Of a DNA stretch of 64,000 nucleotides, positions 27,536 through 37,119 are shown piece by piece. This DNA comes from Pseudolabrys sp. (GTDB taxonomy: Bacteria > Pseudomonadota > Alphaproteobacteria > Rhizobiales > Xanthobacteraceae), in contig JAFIGS010000011.1 of the NCBI GenBank assembly GCA_017849615.1, forward strand, positions 186,001 to 250,000, in the 5' to 3' direction. The position numbers and the translations under genes were made by a program. Positions within the stretch are counted from its first letter, which is position 1. Each line of letters opens with the position of its first letter. A model generated the notes under the pieces. That model ran no database searches, was not told the origin of the DNA, and saw only the letters and a list, made by a program, of their open reading frames with translations.

Positions 27536-29431
27536 TTAGTTCTCGTTGCCGAAGTACATGGCGTAGGCGCGTGCGAAGCCAATCGGACGCTGTGGCGGCC
27601 ATTCCACAATGCCTTGTTCCGCGATGACCTCGGCGAACTCAGCGTGGTGACGGATGCTGCGATTGAAGTTGGCGGCGTTGCCGACGCCGATGTGTTGCCG
27701 CACCGCCGAGAACGGCACCGACTGTGCTCCGTCCGCGAGGGTGTCGATGATGAAGCGCGTAGCGTCCCCTGCCTTACCCTTGAGGGCCCGCTGTACGGGC
27801 CGCCACGGCACTACGTTGACGCCCGGAAAGATCACCGGAAGTTGCTCCCCGATGCCCGACCTGCTGCTGGCGATAATGTATGCGTCGACCTTTGGGCAGG
27901 ACGCGCCATTGCACTTGCGGACAGCGCCCCGGCAGAGGGCTTGCAGGATGACGTGACGGTGCTCGCCTAGCTCGACATCCTTGATGTCTTGCGCGGGCAT
28001 GTCGCCGGCAGCTGAGGGCTTGCCAGCGGCAGCGCGGCCGAGCGCCTCGTAATACGACGGCGGGAAAAACAGCGTCCCGGCAAGGATCACGTTGGGGATA
28101 TGCGCGAAGTCGTTCGTCGCCTCGTGAGCACCCCAGTTGAGGAAGTGAACATCGCCCGTGCGGACCTTGTCGAGGCGGCTGCGCACCGCCGTCTCGGTGT
28201 CGGTGCCCTTGTGGAAGACGACAAGCCACGGCTCATCAGGCTTGGCGTTGACGGTGTTCGCGATGCCGTCCGCGAGGTCATCGCGATCCCTTCCCCGGAA
28301 CGCGGCCTTGCCTCCACCCCGCCTCCAGAGATGGATTGTAAGCGGGCTGTAGTTCTTCGGCGCTTCGGGGAGGCGGACGACCCCGCCCCGGTGGTCAGCC
28401 CATAGGCGATACGTAGCGCGCACCTGCTCGCGAGACGACGCGTCAAGAACGAGCAGTGGCGTGAGACCGGCGGGCAGTGTCTCTTTGTAGTCGAGGATTG
28501 TGGTGCCGTATTTGCCATCACGCCGGACCGTCACGACGCGACCGAACAGGAACCAAAGGGAGCTAATGGCCTCGCGACGCTCAGGCCGCTCGTCGGCACC
28601 GGTCGCATTCAGCGCTGTGGTCATGTCGACGCCGTGAACGGCGACAAGGTCGGGGACGAGGAACGACGAACCGTCGGCGACGCCTTCTAGCTCGCTGTTC
28701 ATTCGGTCGAGGGCAGCGGCGAGCGCCGGGTGCGGACCACGAAGCGGCTTCAGGAGCAACGACACGTCGTCGCGCGACAGCGTCATGGCGCGGCCCGGAA
28801 CGATTGCTTCGTCCCAGACCCGCACGTCCCGTGGACGACCGCGATAGTGGAACTCACCCACGTCCGGGAACGGACGACCTTCGCAGCGGCTCTCAACCAT
28901 GCTGTGCGTCGTGAAGAGCACACGAGCGCTCCGGGGATCGCCGGTGCCGAGCTTGTTCAGCGCAGTGTCGGAGGTGAAGACGGCGAAGTCGGCGTTGCTG
29001 AGACCAGCGTCGCGGATGAAGTCCTCAATCTGTCGCTTGCGGCCAGCGCAGACCAACAGCGACACGCCTTCATGGGCGTCGGATTGCAACAGCGCACGGG
29101 TGAAGTGCGAGACGGCCTGTGTCTTCCCGATACCCGGATCGAGGCTGGCAAGGTGGACGGCGGGAGCGGCGCGGCCATCGGCCATCGCCTCCAACGTGTT
29201 GGCGACCGCCGTAAGTGCGTTCCACATCTCGGGAGATGGGCGGTGGTTCTTGGCGTCGAAGAAAGCGCGGAGACTGTGAGTGGTCGCGGCGGCGAGCGGA
29301 CCAGCCGGGGTAGTCAAAACATGTAAGGAAGGCTCTTCTCTACGTAACTTGACTACTTCTACAACGGGCTTGGTCGGGTAGCACGGGGCGTTCAGCCCCG
29401 AGGATGTCGGGTCAGCTATAATAGCGTGCAT
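27536..29431 (-). CDS. Element helicase-like P-loop NTPase
   Basis: 631 aa. Walker A DPGIGKTQAV at about residues 98-107, a DEA(x)-type Walker B VRVWDEAIV at about 203-211, and a later P-L-L-V-L-D-A-S segment. The C-terminal part has a winged-helix-like region (SVPFSAVRQHIGVGNAANFNRSIRHHAEF). The fold is closest to superfamily 2 DEAD-like helicases, although motifs V-VI are not clear. It probably replicates the element. The repeats at 29514-29796 are immediately upstream. The Shine-Dalgarno of the ATG is weak (CAGAGAC), so the start may be elsewhere. Confidence 0.65.
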   Translation of the reverse strand: MHAIIADPTSSGLNAPCYPTKPVVEVVKLRREEPSLHVLTTPAGPLAAATTHSLRAFFDAKNHRPSPEMWNALTAVANTLEAMADGRAAPAVHLASLDPGIGKTQAVSHFTRALLQSDAHEGVSLLVCAGRKRQIEDFIRDAGLSNADFAVFTSDTALNKLGTGDPRSARVLFTTHSMVESRCEGRPFPDVGEFHYRGRPRDVRVWDEAIVPGRAMTLSRDDVSLLLKPLRGPHPALAAALDRMNSELEGVADGSSFLVPDLVAVHGVDMTTALNATGADERPERREAISSLWFLFGRVVTVRRDGKYGTTILDYKETLPAGLTPLLVLDASSREQVRATYRLWADHRGGVVRLPEAPKNYSPLTIHLWRRGGGKAAFRGRDRDDLADGIANTVNAKPDEPWLVVFHKGTDTETAVRSRLDKVRTGDVHFLNWGAHEATNDFAHIPNVILAGTLFFPPSYYEALGRAAAGKPSAAGDMPAQDIKDVELGEHRHVILQALCRGAVRKCNGASCPKVDAYIIASSRSGIGEQLPVIFPGVNVVPWRPVQRALKGKAGDATRFIIDTLADGAQSVPFSAVRQHIGVGNAANFNRSIRHHAEFAEVIAEQGIVEWPPQRPIGFARAYAMYFGNEN

Positions 29432-29513
29432 GTCTCTGGGTATGCGTGGGTGGGTATCCCCAAGAGGGCCCGTCCAGAACGGCGGGAGCGACCCGTCACG
29501 GGGCCTTCAAGGG

Positions 29514-29796
29514 GATGGTTCTTGTTAGGGTGGTCCCTTATCTCGCAACGGCGGTTGCACCGTCCGCGAAAGATGGTTCTGTGTAAGAGTGCACCCTAAT
29601 TCCAGCACCCTCAGAGGGCCATTCTCGAGTCCGCTCAGCGGATTTTTGAGGGTGTCGGGGACCGGGCCTCGCGGAAGCTTGCCGAACGCATCAGCGAGCC
29701 CCGCAGAGGACCTAGCGCGAGTCATAATAGGGAAACGTCACGGGGCACGTAGTCAGCGCCAGGGCTAGATGGTCCTATGTTAGAGTGGGCCCTAAT
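29514..29796 (-). repeat. Three 28-29-bp repeats with internal palindromes
   Basis: Copies at 29514-29541, 29572-29600 and 29768-29796, all in the same orientation. Each starts GATGGT and ends in a TTAG-like...CCCT(A/T)AT sequence; copies 2 and 3 share 24 of 29 bases. The second half of each is an imperfect palindrome (for example TTAGAG-TGGG-CCCTAA). They could be iterons (a replication origin) or operators of the helicase-like gene. Confidence 0.6.
29606..29654. repeat. Nested inverted repeat
   Basis: CACCCTCA (29606-29613) and TGAGGGTG (29647-29654) enclose TCCGCT-C-AGCGGA. It lies between the second and third 28-29-bp repeats. It could be an origin hairpin or a weak terminator. Confidence 0.45.
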
Positions 29797-29847
29797 GCAC
29801 CGAAGGGTGCGGACGGCAGCGCGCAACCGCCGCCCGCCTCCTCGATC

Positions 29848-30180
29848 CTAAGGGGCCGCCGGATAGCGCCGCGCCAAAAGCACTTCGGGATACGCCCGCT
29901 CGTACTCAACGCCAAGCGCGGCCAAGGCCGGGCAAGCCCTTACCAAGACCTCAGGAACATCCCGAGCAGCGATGAGGCTTTGCAGCTTGGCGTCTTCTTC
30001 TCGAAGCGTTGCGAAAGGGTCCGCCATTAGCCCTAGCGCGGGGCGCTCTTCGACCGCCCACCACGTCGCGACGGTTGACCATCCGGCAGGCGCGGAGGTG
30101 ATGAGGCTAGCGGGATCGACGGTGTTGAAGACGACGAAGCCTTCTGTGGCGTTCGCTTGGTTTTCGTAGCTGAGCGGCAT
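29848..30180 (-). CDS. 110-aa element protein
   Basis: Starts with the Met of MPLSYENQANATEGFVVFN, preceded by AAAGGGAC. No recognised domain. The last 40 residues are helical and charged. The longer frame from 30285 extends into the promoter region. It lies between the repeats and attR and may be the first gene of the leftward transcript. Confidence 0.5.
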   Translation of the reverse strand: MPLSYENQANATEGFVVFNTVDPASLITSAPAGWSTVATWWAVEERPALGLMADPFATLREEDAKLQSLIAARDVPEVLVRACPALAALGVEYERAYPEVLLARRYPAAP

Positions 30181-30419
30181 TCTTACGGTCCCTTTGGAGA
30201 TGATTGCCGAACGTAGACTGTCTACGATTGGCAGGAGGGACGACCCTTCGTCAGGCTCGCAGTTGGGTTCAGCGCCGTCAATCACATCGGTCTTGCTTCC
30301 ACTCGTCAGAACAGCCCACGTATTTTGGTTTGCATTAGGTCACGGCAGTGGTACACAGCGCGGCAAGAGACGGTCTAAAACCCTAACAGTTACAGCATCT
30401 TGCCTTGGCTGGGGCGCGT

Positions 30420-30437
30420 TCCTTTCCTGGGCACCAT
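30420..30437 (+). repeat. Right attachment site (attR core)
   Basis: Exact copy of the 18-bp tRNA-Leu 3' sequence at 20466-20483. The tRNA body is absent here, so this is the end of the element. Downstream chromosomal sequence begins with a GCGCC-TTGA-GGCGC hairpin (30463-30476), which may be the original tRNA terminator. Confidence 0.9.
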
Positions 30438-30571
30438 GGCTAAAGGCATTTTCGGTCATTTTGCGCCTTGAGGCGCTTGAAAATGCGCCCCTTTCGTCGT
30501 TTCTGGCGGCGTAGGATAGCGATTCGGCGGGCTGCCCCCTGCGCGCCGCGCCTGAACAACCGGATTTGCGA

Positions 30572-31198
30572 ATGACCGTCCGACTGCACCGTGGCGATCT
30601 GCCCAGCCTCGACGCCTACAAGGGCGCCGTCGCCATCGATACCGAGACGCTGGGGCTCGCCATCAATCGCGACCGGCTCTGCGTGGTGCAGCTCTCGCCC
30701 GGCGACGGTTCCGCCGACGTGGTGCAGATCGCCCCCGGCCAGAAGAACGCGCCGAACATCGAGAAGCTGCTCGCCGATCCGTCGATCCTCAAGATCTTCC
30801 ACTACGGCCGTTTCGACATCGGCGTGATGTTCAATGCCTTCGGCGTCATGGCGCAGCCGGTCTATTGCACCAAGATCGCGTCGCGGCTGACGCGCACCTA
30901 CACCGACCGGCACGGCCTGAAGGATCTCACGCGCGAACTCATTGGCGTCGATCTGTCCAAGCAGCAGCAATCGTCCGACTGGGGCGCGCCGGAACTCTCC
31001 GATGCCCAGGTGACCTATGCCGCGAGCGACGTGCTGTATCTGCATGCGCTGCGCGACAAGCTCGACGTCATGCTGGCGCGCGAAGGGCGCACGGCGCTGG
31101 CGCAGGCCTGCTTCGACTTCCTGCCCGAACGCGTGAGGCTCGATCTGGCCGGCTGGGAAGACGAAGATATCTTCTCGCATTCGGTCAAGCCGGGCTGA
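30572..31198 (+). CDS. RNase D-like 3'-5' exonuclease
   Basis: 208 aa. It has the DEDDy exonuclease motifs: AIDTETLGL (Exo I), FHYGRFDIGVMF (Exo II) and YAASDVLYLHALRD (Exo III with the Tyr). It lacks the HRDC domain of full RNase D, so it is the short class frequent in alphaproteobacteria. Its 3' end overlaps a terminator. A TTG at 30566 is also possible. Confidence 0.88.
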   Translation: MTVRLHRGDLPSLDAYKGAVAIDTETLGLAINRDRLCVVQLSPGDGSADVVQIAPGQKNAPNIEKLLADPSILKIFHYGRFDIGVMFNAFGVMAQPVYCTKIASRLTRTYTDRHGLKDLTRELIGVDLSKQQQSSDWGAPELSDAQVTYAASDVLYLHALRDKLDVMLAREGRTALAQACFDFLPERVRLDLAGWEDEDIFSHSVKPG

Positions 31199-31212
31199 AA
31201 GCCCCGGTTTTT
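31190..31212 (+). terminator. Intrinsic terminator overlapping the RNase D-like stop
   Basis: CCGGGCT (31190-31196), loop GAA, AGCCCCGG (31200-31207) and TTTTT. The TGA stop lies in the loop. One bulged base. Confidence 0.75.
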
Positions 31213-31340
31213 GCGGGCGTTCCAGCGTTCGAATTGCTACGTTCCGCCGCGCAGGGGCCATAATCTCGCGGCAGCGTGCGGCGCCATCGGGGCAGGATTT
31301 CTCTGACGGATCAAACAAGGAGCGCGGACCGCTTCCCAGC

Positions 31341-32054
31341 ATGAACCGGGTCATCGCAGCCAAGGTCGATCTCGAGACGGCGCGCGCGCACTGGGTGCGA
31401 AGCCAGTCGCAGAGCGATCGTGCGTTCCGCAATGCGCGCGCCCACAGCCGGCTGGTGCGGCTGCTGCGCGTCGCCATTCCGGTATCGATCGTCGCCGTTC
31501 TGGTCGGCGGATTTCTCGTTTCCTATTTCAACCCGGCGCGGATGCTGAAGGCGCTGCCGATCAACCTCGATAACCTCGTCGTCTCCGGCACCAAGATCAC
31601 GATGGAGAAGCCGCGCCTGTCGGGCTTCACCAAGGATCAGCGCGCTTATGAATTCGTCGCCGAGGCGGCCGCGCAGGATCTCACCAAGCCGGACTTCGTC
31701 GAGCTGCGCAACATCGACGCCAAGGTGCAGATGGAAGACAAGAGCACGATGAAGATGACGGCCGCGACCGGTCTCTACGACACCAAGAAGGAAACGCTCA
31801 AGCTCGAGCAGCAGATCGTTCTGTCGTCCGACACCGGTTACAAAGGCCGTCTGACCGAGGCTCTGGTCGATACGCGCACCGGCAACGTCGTGTCCGAGAA
31901 GCCGGTCGTGCTCGAGATGCTGCAGGGCATCCTCAATGCCAAGCGTCTCGAGATCACCGAGTCAGGCGACGTCATCCGCTTCGAGAACGGCGTCAACATG
32001 ACGGTGATGCTCAACGGCCAGCCGTTGCCCAAAGAAAAGATCCCAGCGCGATGA
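31341..32054 (+). CDS. lptC: LPS export protein LptC
   Basis: 237 aa. A single N-terminal membrane helix (LRVAIPVSIVAVLVGGFLVSYF, about residues 45-66) is followed by a periplasmic beta-jellyroll. KPRLSGFTKDQRAYEFVAEAAAQD is typical. LptC joins the LptBFG ABC transporter to LptA, moving lipopolysaccharide across the periplasm. Its stop overlaps the lptA start (ATGATG), forming an operon. Confidence 0.92.
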   Translation: MNRVIAAKVDLETARAHWVRSQSQSDRAFRNARAHSRLVRLLRVAIPVSIVAVLVGGFLVSYFNPARMLKALPINLDNLVVSGTKITMEKPRLSGFTKDQRAYEFVAEAAAQDLTKPDFVELRNIDAKVQMEDKSTMKMTAATGLYDTKKETLKLEQQIVLSSDTGYKGRLTEALVDTRTGNVVSEKPVVLEMLQGILNAKRLEITESGDVIRFENGVNMTVMLNGQPLPKEKIPAR

Positions 32055-32761
32055 TGTTGTCTCGTTACGCCGCTATTGCCGTTCTTGCCGTGCCGACGCT
32101 GGTGTTCGCCATGACGGCCGCCCAGGCGCAAGGACAGGGACAAGGGCAGGCGCAGCAGAACAAGGGCCCGCCCAACGCGCTGCAGGGCTTCTCGCAGAAT
32201 CGCGACGAGCCGGTGCACATCGAATCCAATACGCTCGAGGTCCGCGACAAGGAGAAGGTCGCGACCTTCTCGGGCGATGTGCGGGTGAAGCAGGGCGACA
32301 CCGCGATGCGAAGCCGCGATCTGGTCGTGTTCTACGAGCAGGAGGGCGGCGCCCAGTCGGCTTCCGCGTCGGGCGGCAAGCCGATGCCGGCCGCGACCGC
32401 CGGTCCGGGCGGCAGTCAGAAGATCAAGCGGCTTGAAGCGCGCGGCGACGTCATCGTGACGCAGAAGGATCAGACCGCGACCGGCGAGACCGGTATCTTC
32501 GACATGAAGACCAATACGGTGACGCTCAACGGCAATGTCGTCATGACGCAAGGCAAGAACGTGCTGCGCGGCGACAGGCTGGTGGTGGACATGACCAGCG
32601 GTGTGTCGCGCGTCGAGTCCGGCAGGAACAGCCGCGGCCGCGTGCAGGGACTTTTCCTGCCGGGTGGCGATGGTGCCTCGGGCGCCGCGCCCGGGCCGGC
32701 ATCGCCCCGTGAAGCGCCCAAGCCGTCGCAAGGACCGCTGCAATTGCGGCCGCCCAATTGA
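32051..32761 (+). CDS. lptA: LPS transport periplasmic protein LptA
   Basis: 236 aa with a signal peptide (YAAIAVLAVPTLVFAMTAAQAQ). The OstA/LptA domain begins PVHIESNTLEVRDKEKVATFSGDVRVKQGD and continues with a Gly/Ala-rich loop and ...TGIFDMKTNTVTLNGNVVMTQGKNVLRGD. It forms the periplasmic bridge for LPS. The C-terminus is rich in Pro/Ala. Confidence 0.92.
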   Translation: MMLSRYAAIAVLAVPTLVFAMTAAQAQGQGQGQAQQNKGPPNALQGFSQNRDEPVHIESNTLEVRDKEKVATFSGDVRVKQGDTAMRSRDLVVFYEQEGGAQSASASGGKPMPAATAGPGGSQKIKRLEARGDVIVTQKDQTATGETGIFDMKTNTVTLNGNVVMTQGKNVLRGDRLVVDMTSGVSRVESGRNSRGRVQGLFLPGGDGASGAAPGPASPREAPKPSQGPLQLRPPN

Positions 32762-32927
32762 GACGGCCACGATTGACCCCGTTGCCCGCAACCGGTACGC
32801 CGCATGCCTTGAATCGGGCTGACCGGGCCGCGCCCGCGGCCGGGAATCAGCTAGGCTCAGGCCAGCAGACGTCGTTATCGGCCGGCTTCCAGCGCGCCGG
32901 CCTTCTCACGCACCGCGGGGTCGCCGG

Positions 32928-33845
<918 letters not shown>

Positions 33846-33980
33846 TTGGCGGCCCGGCCCACCGCTAGCGCCCAATAATGAGGCAATGCCGCAGCGCGGA
33901 ATCCCGGCTTCCCTGCGCTGCTAAAGTGGTATAGCGTCACAAGCAAGAATCGGACCAGTTTCCGCCGGGAAACCCCATAG

Positions 33981-35564
33981 ATGGCGTTGTCGCAACGACT
34001 CGAGTTCCGTCAGACGCAAGCTCTGGTGATGACGCCGCAGCTGATGCAAGCCATCAAGCTGCTGCAGCTCTCGAGTCTCGATCTTCAGGCCTATGTCGAG
34101 AACGAGCTCGAAAAGAACCCGTTGCTCGAGCGTGGCAGCGCCGAGGACGGTCCGGCCGAGGCTGCGGATCGCGGCGGCGAGGATGCCGGCGACTTCAACG
34201 ACAGCCATGGCGAGGGCGGCTACGACGGCGCTCCGGAGGCCGGGCGTGAATCCGGCCTGGAAGGCCCGCAGGACTGGATCGGCGCCGATCTGGAAACCAG
34301 CCGCTCCTCGATGGAGCAGGGCCTCGGGACCGAGCTCGAGAACGTGTTTCCCGATGACGGCGGCGAGAAATCCGCGCCGGCCGAAGCGCCGCCCCCGGCC
34401 TATTCCGAATGGTCCGGCTCGGGCGGCGGCGGCGCCGACGATGGCGACTACAACCTGGAAGCTTTCGTCGCCGCGGACCTGACGCTCGGCGACCATCTCG
34501 CCGAGCAGATGGCGCTCGCCATCGGCGATCACAAGCAACGCATGATCGGTCAGTACCTGATCGATATGGTGGACGAGACCGGTTACCTCGCCGGCGATCT
34601 GGGCTCCGTTGCCGAGAAGCTCGGTTGTCCGGTCGGAGAAGTCGAGGCGGTGCTGTCGGTGCTGCAGACGCTCGATCCGCCGGGAATTTGCGCGCGCAAT
34701 CTCACCGAATGTCTGGCGCTGCAACTCAAGGAGCGCGATCGTTTCGATCCGGCGATGCAGAAGCTGGTCGAGAACCTGCCTTTGCTGGCCAAACGCGACC
34801 TCGCGGCGCTGCGCCGCATCTGCGGCGTCGATGACGAGGATCTTGTCGACATGATCGCCGAGATCCGAAGCCTCAATCCCAAACCCGGTCTCGCCTTCGG
34901 TTCAACACTGGTGCAGCCGATCGTGCCCGACGTCTTCGTGCGCGCGGCGCCCGACGGTTCATGGCAGGTGGAGCTCAATTCGGACACGTTGCCGAAAGTG
35001 CTCATCGCCCAGAAATATCATACGCAGGTGTCGAAGACGGCGCGTAACGACAAGGACAAGGCTTATCTCGCCGATTGTCTGCAGACAGCGACCTGGCTGG
35101 TGCGCGCGCTCGATCAGCGCGCCAAGACCATCCTCAAGGTGTCCAGCGAAATCGTGCGCCAGCAGGACGGCTTTTTCGCCAAAGGCGTTCAGCATTTGCG
35201 GCCGCTCAATCTCAAGACCGTCGCCGACGCCATCGGCATGCACGAATCCACGGTGTCGCGCGTGACCGCCAACAAATACATGGCGACCAGCCGCGGCATC
35301 TTCGAACTGAAATATTTCTTCACGTCGTCGATCGCATCCGCCGATGGCGGCGAAGCGCATTCGGCGGAAGCGGTTCGTCATCGTATCCGCAGCCTGATTG
35401 ACGCAGAATGTCCCAGTGACGTTTTGTCCGACGACACGATTGTCGAAAAGCTGCGCGGCGCCGGCGTCGATATTGCGCGCCGCACGGTCGCCAAGTACCG
35501 CGAAGCCATGCGTATTCCGTCGTCGGTGCAACGGCGGCGCGAGAAACTGGCGGCGAGTGCGTGA
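33981..35564 (+). CDS. rpoN: RNA polymerase sigma-54 factor
   Basis: 527 aa. Region I (LEFRQTQALVMTPQLMQAIKLLQLSS) is Gln-rich and interacts with enhancer-binding proteins. Region II is acidic. The core-binding domain and the C-terminal RpoN box (ARRTVAKYREAMRIPSSVQRR) are intact. It directs transcription of nitrogen- and carbon-related genes from -24/-12 promoters. It is followed by hpf and ptsN. Confidence 0.97.
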   Translation: MALSQRLEFRQTQALVMTPQLMQAIKLLQLSSLDLQAYVENELEKNPLLERGSAEDGPAEAADRGGEDAGDFNDSHGEGGYDGAPEAGRESGLEGPQDWIGADLETSRSSMEQGLGTELENVFPDDGGEKSAPAEAPPPAYSEWSGSGGGGADDGDYNLEAFVAADLTLGDHLAEQMALAIGDHKQRMIGQYLIDMVDETGYLAGDLGSVAEKLGCPVGEVEAVLSVLQTLDPPGICARNLTECLALQLKERDRFDPAMQKLVENLPLLAKRDLAALRRICGVDDEDLVDMIAEIRSLNPKPGLAFGSTLVQPIVPDVFVRAAPDGSWQVELNSDTLPKVLIAQKYHTQVSKTARNDKDKAYLADCLQTATWLVRALDQRAKTILKVSSEIVRQQDGFFAKGVQHLRPLNLKTVADAIGMHESTVSRVTANKYMATSRGIFELKYFFTSSIASADGGEAHSAEAVRHRIRSLIDAECPSDVLSDDTIVEKLRGAGVDIARRTVAKYREAMRIPSSVQRRREKLAASA

Positions 35565-35796
35565 TCGCCGCCCGGCGCGAGCCGCCGATGAGCGAAGAGG
35601 TTAACATTGCGCGCCCGCCGAAAGTTGAGCGAACGGGCATTGACCTGCGGAACGATTCCCACATGATATGATTGAGAGCCCGCCGGGAGCACCACCGGCA
35701 CCGGTCAATGGGAGGCAAAAAGAGGATCAGGACCGAAAAGAAGATCAAGACTTCGCTACGTCCAGACGACCCAGCAAGACCAAAGACAAGGAGGCC

Positions 35797-36114
35797 ATGT
35801 CTATGCCTTTACGCGTCTCGGGGAAGAACATCAGCATCGGCACGTCGCTGCAGCAGCGCATAACGGACAGGGTCGAGGAAGCGACCGCGAAGTATTTCCG
35901 GGGGGGTTATTCCGGCCACGCCACGGTGGGCCGCGACGGTTTCGGTTTCAAAACGGAATGCGTCTTGCATCTGGACTCGGGCGCCCTGCTCGAAGCGCAG
36001 GGCAGTGCGGCCGATGCCTACGGAAGTGCCGATGACGCGGCGAACCATATCGAGAAAAGGCTGCGCCGCTACAAGCGGCGGCGAAAGGACAATCAGGCCC
36101 GCCGCGGCGGCTGA
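35797..36114 (+). CDS. hpf: Short ribosome hibernation/translation-inhibitor protein
   Basis: 105 aa from ATG 35797 with AAGGAGG 3-9 bases upstream. The RaiA/HPF domain (LRVSGKNISIGTSLQQRITDRVEEATAKYF ... DAYGSADDAANHIEKRLRRYKRRRKDN) binds the small ribosomal subunit. Most alphaproteobacterial HPFs are about 190 aa with a C-terminal dimerisation domain, which is absent here. Sequence to 36255 does not show it in any frame. Confidence 0.85.
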   Translation: MSMPLRVSGKNISIGTSLQQRITDRVEEATAKYFRGGYSGHATVGRDGFGFKTECVLHLDSGALLEAQGSAADAYGSADDAANHIEKRLRRYKRRRKDNQARRGG

Positions 36115-36255
36115 TGTGTCATACAATCTGATAATTCGCGGGTATTTCAATGGCTTGCCTGCCATTGACGGCGCTCATTGCCGCTCCTATGGTCCGCCGC
36201 CTTCACCCCTCCGACAAACCGAACCCACGCTCGCCGACATTTCCGTTATCCGGAC

Positions 36256-36723
36256 ATGACCATGACGCTTACCGATATAGTCGCGCCGGCCGCGATCATC
36301 CCGGCCCTCAAGGTCAACGGCAAGAAGCAGGCGCTTCAGGAGCTGGCCGCGCGCGCGGCCGAGCTGACCGGGCAGAGCGAGCGTGCGATCTTCGAGATCC
36401 TGTTGCAGCGTGAGAAGCTCGGCTCGACCGCCGTCGGCAACGGCATTGCCATCCCGCATGGCAAGATGCCCAAGCTTGGCCGTCTGTTCGGCATGTTCGC
36501 GCGACTCGAGCGCCCGATCGATTTCGAGGCGCTCGATTCGCAGCCGGTCGATCTGATCTTTTTGCTGCTGGCGCCGGAAGCGGCGGGTGCCGATCATCTC
36601 AAGGCGCTGGCGCGCGTGGCCCGGATGCTGCGCGATCCCAATACGGCCCGCAAACTGCGCGAGTCGAGCGACACCGACGCGCTCTATGCCGTGCTGGCCA
36701 TGCCGCAGAGCAGCGCGGCTTAA
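36256..36723 (+). CDS. ptsN: Nitrogen-related PTS enzyme IIA
   Basis: 155 aa from ATG 36256; a second ATG lies two codons on. It has the IIA-Ntr fold with the phosphorylated His in AIPHGKMPKLG (the motif before it is STAVGNGI). It probably receives phosphate from the PtsP/PtsO chain and affects nitrogen and potassium regulation. Its place downstream of rpoN and hpf is conserved. Confidence 0.94.
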   Translation: MTMTLTDIVAPAAIIPALKVNGKKQALQELAARAAELTGQSERAIFEILLQREKLGSTAVGNGIAIPHGKMPKLGRLFGMFARLERPIDFEALDSQPVDLIFLLLAPEAAGADHLKALARVARMLRDPNTARKLRESSDTDALYAVLAMPQSSAA

Positions 36724-36732
36724 GTTCTTCTT

Positions 36733-36759
36733 CCCTCTTCCCGCTATGCGGGGAGAGGG
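36733..36759. repeat. Inverted repeat between ptsN and DUF1150
   Basis: CCCTCTTCCCGC (36733-36744), loop TAT, GCGGGGAGAGGG (36748-36759). It may terminate both convergent transcripts. Confidence 0.6.
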
Positions 36760-36767
36760 GAAACAGG

Positions 36768-37052
36768 TCAGTGCACGCTGACGGCTTCGAGCTCGTTGCT
36801 CCAGGCGCTGGCGAGCGCGCTCTCGCGCGTATCGGTCAGCATGATCGGCGTGCCGTCCGCGGCATGCAGCGCGAACAAGGTCAGGCCGGGGGCGATTTGC
36901 GGCGCCTGCGGGAACATGTTGGCGACATCTTCCGAGCGAATCGGCTTCACATAGGCCAGCCGCCCATCGCCCAGATGCGCCAGCGCATCCTGCGTGATGG
37001 CAGCCTCGTTTGCGGTGTCAGCCAGCTTTGTTTCGGTCATATTGTTAGCCAT
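36768..37052 (-). CDS. DUF1150 protein
   Basis: 94 aa (MANNMTETKLADTANEAA ...; ALHAADGTPIMLTDTRESALASAW). It matches the DUF1150 family of alphaproteobacteria, found beside small heat shock genes. The function is unknown. It follows the hsp20 gene and is likely in the same transcript. Confidence 0.85.
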   Translation of the reverse strand: MANNMTETKLADTANEAAITQDALAHLGDGRLAYVKPIRSEDVANMFPQAPQIAPGLTLFALHAADGTPIMLTDTRESALASAWSNELEAVSVH

Positions 37053-37119
37053 GGCCCTCGATCCTTTCCCATTGAACGCTTAACGCGGTCGAGTCCTGTT
37101 TCGTTGCTTCAAAGTTCCG

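Larger units (their letters stand above)
29432..29847. other. Gap with direct repeats, a hairpin and no gene
   Basis: 416 bases between the helicase-like gene and the 110-aa gene (both leftward). It holds three 28-29-bp repeats, the 11-mer CGTCACGGGGC at 29494-29504 and 29736-29746, and an imperfect hairpin at 29606-29654. A 66-codon minus-strand frame (29525-29725) overlaps two of the repeats and is not called. Confidence 0.65.

Noticed and set aside
29525-29725. 66-codon minus-strand frame
   Set aside because: It overlaps two of the 28-29-bp repeats, has no good Shine-Dalgarno and no recognisable domain; more likely non-coding.
20569-30437. The element as a prophage or a conjugative element
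   Set aside because: No capsid, terminase, tail, relaxase or type IV secretion genes are visible.
30463-30476. GCGCC-TTGA-GGCGC hairpin after attR as a strong terminator
   Set aside because: It has only a 5-bp stem and no T-run; at most the former tRNA-Leu terminator.
36115-36255. Frameshifted C-terminal domain of hpf
   Set aside because: Reading the other frames gives no sequence like the usual dimerisation domain.
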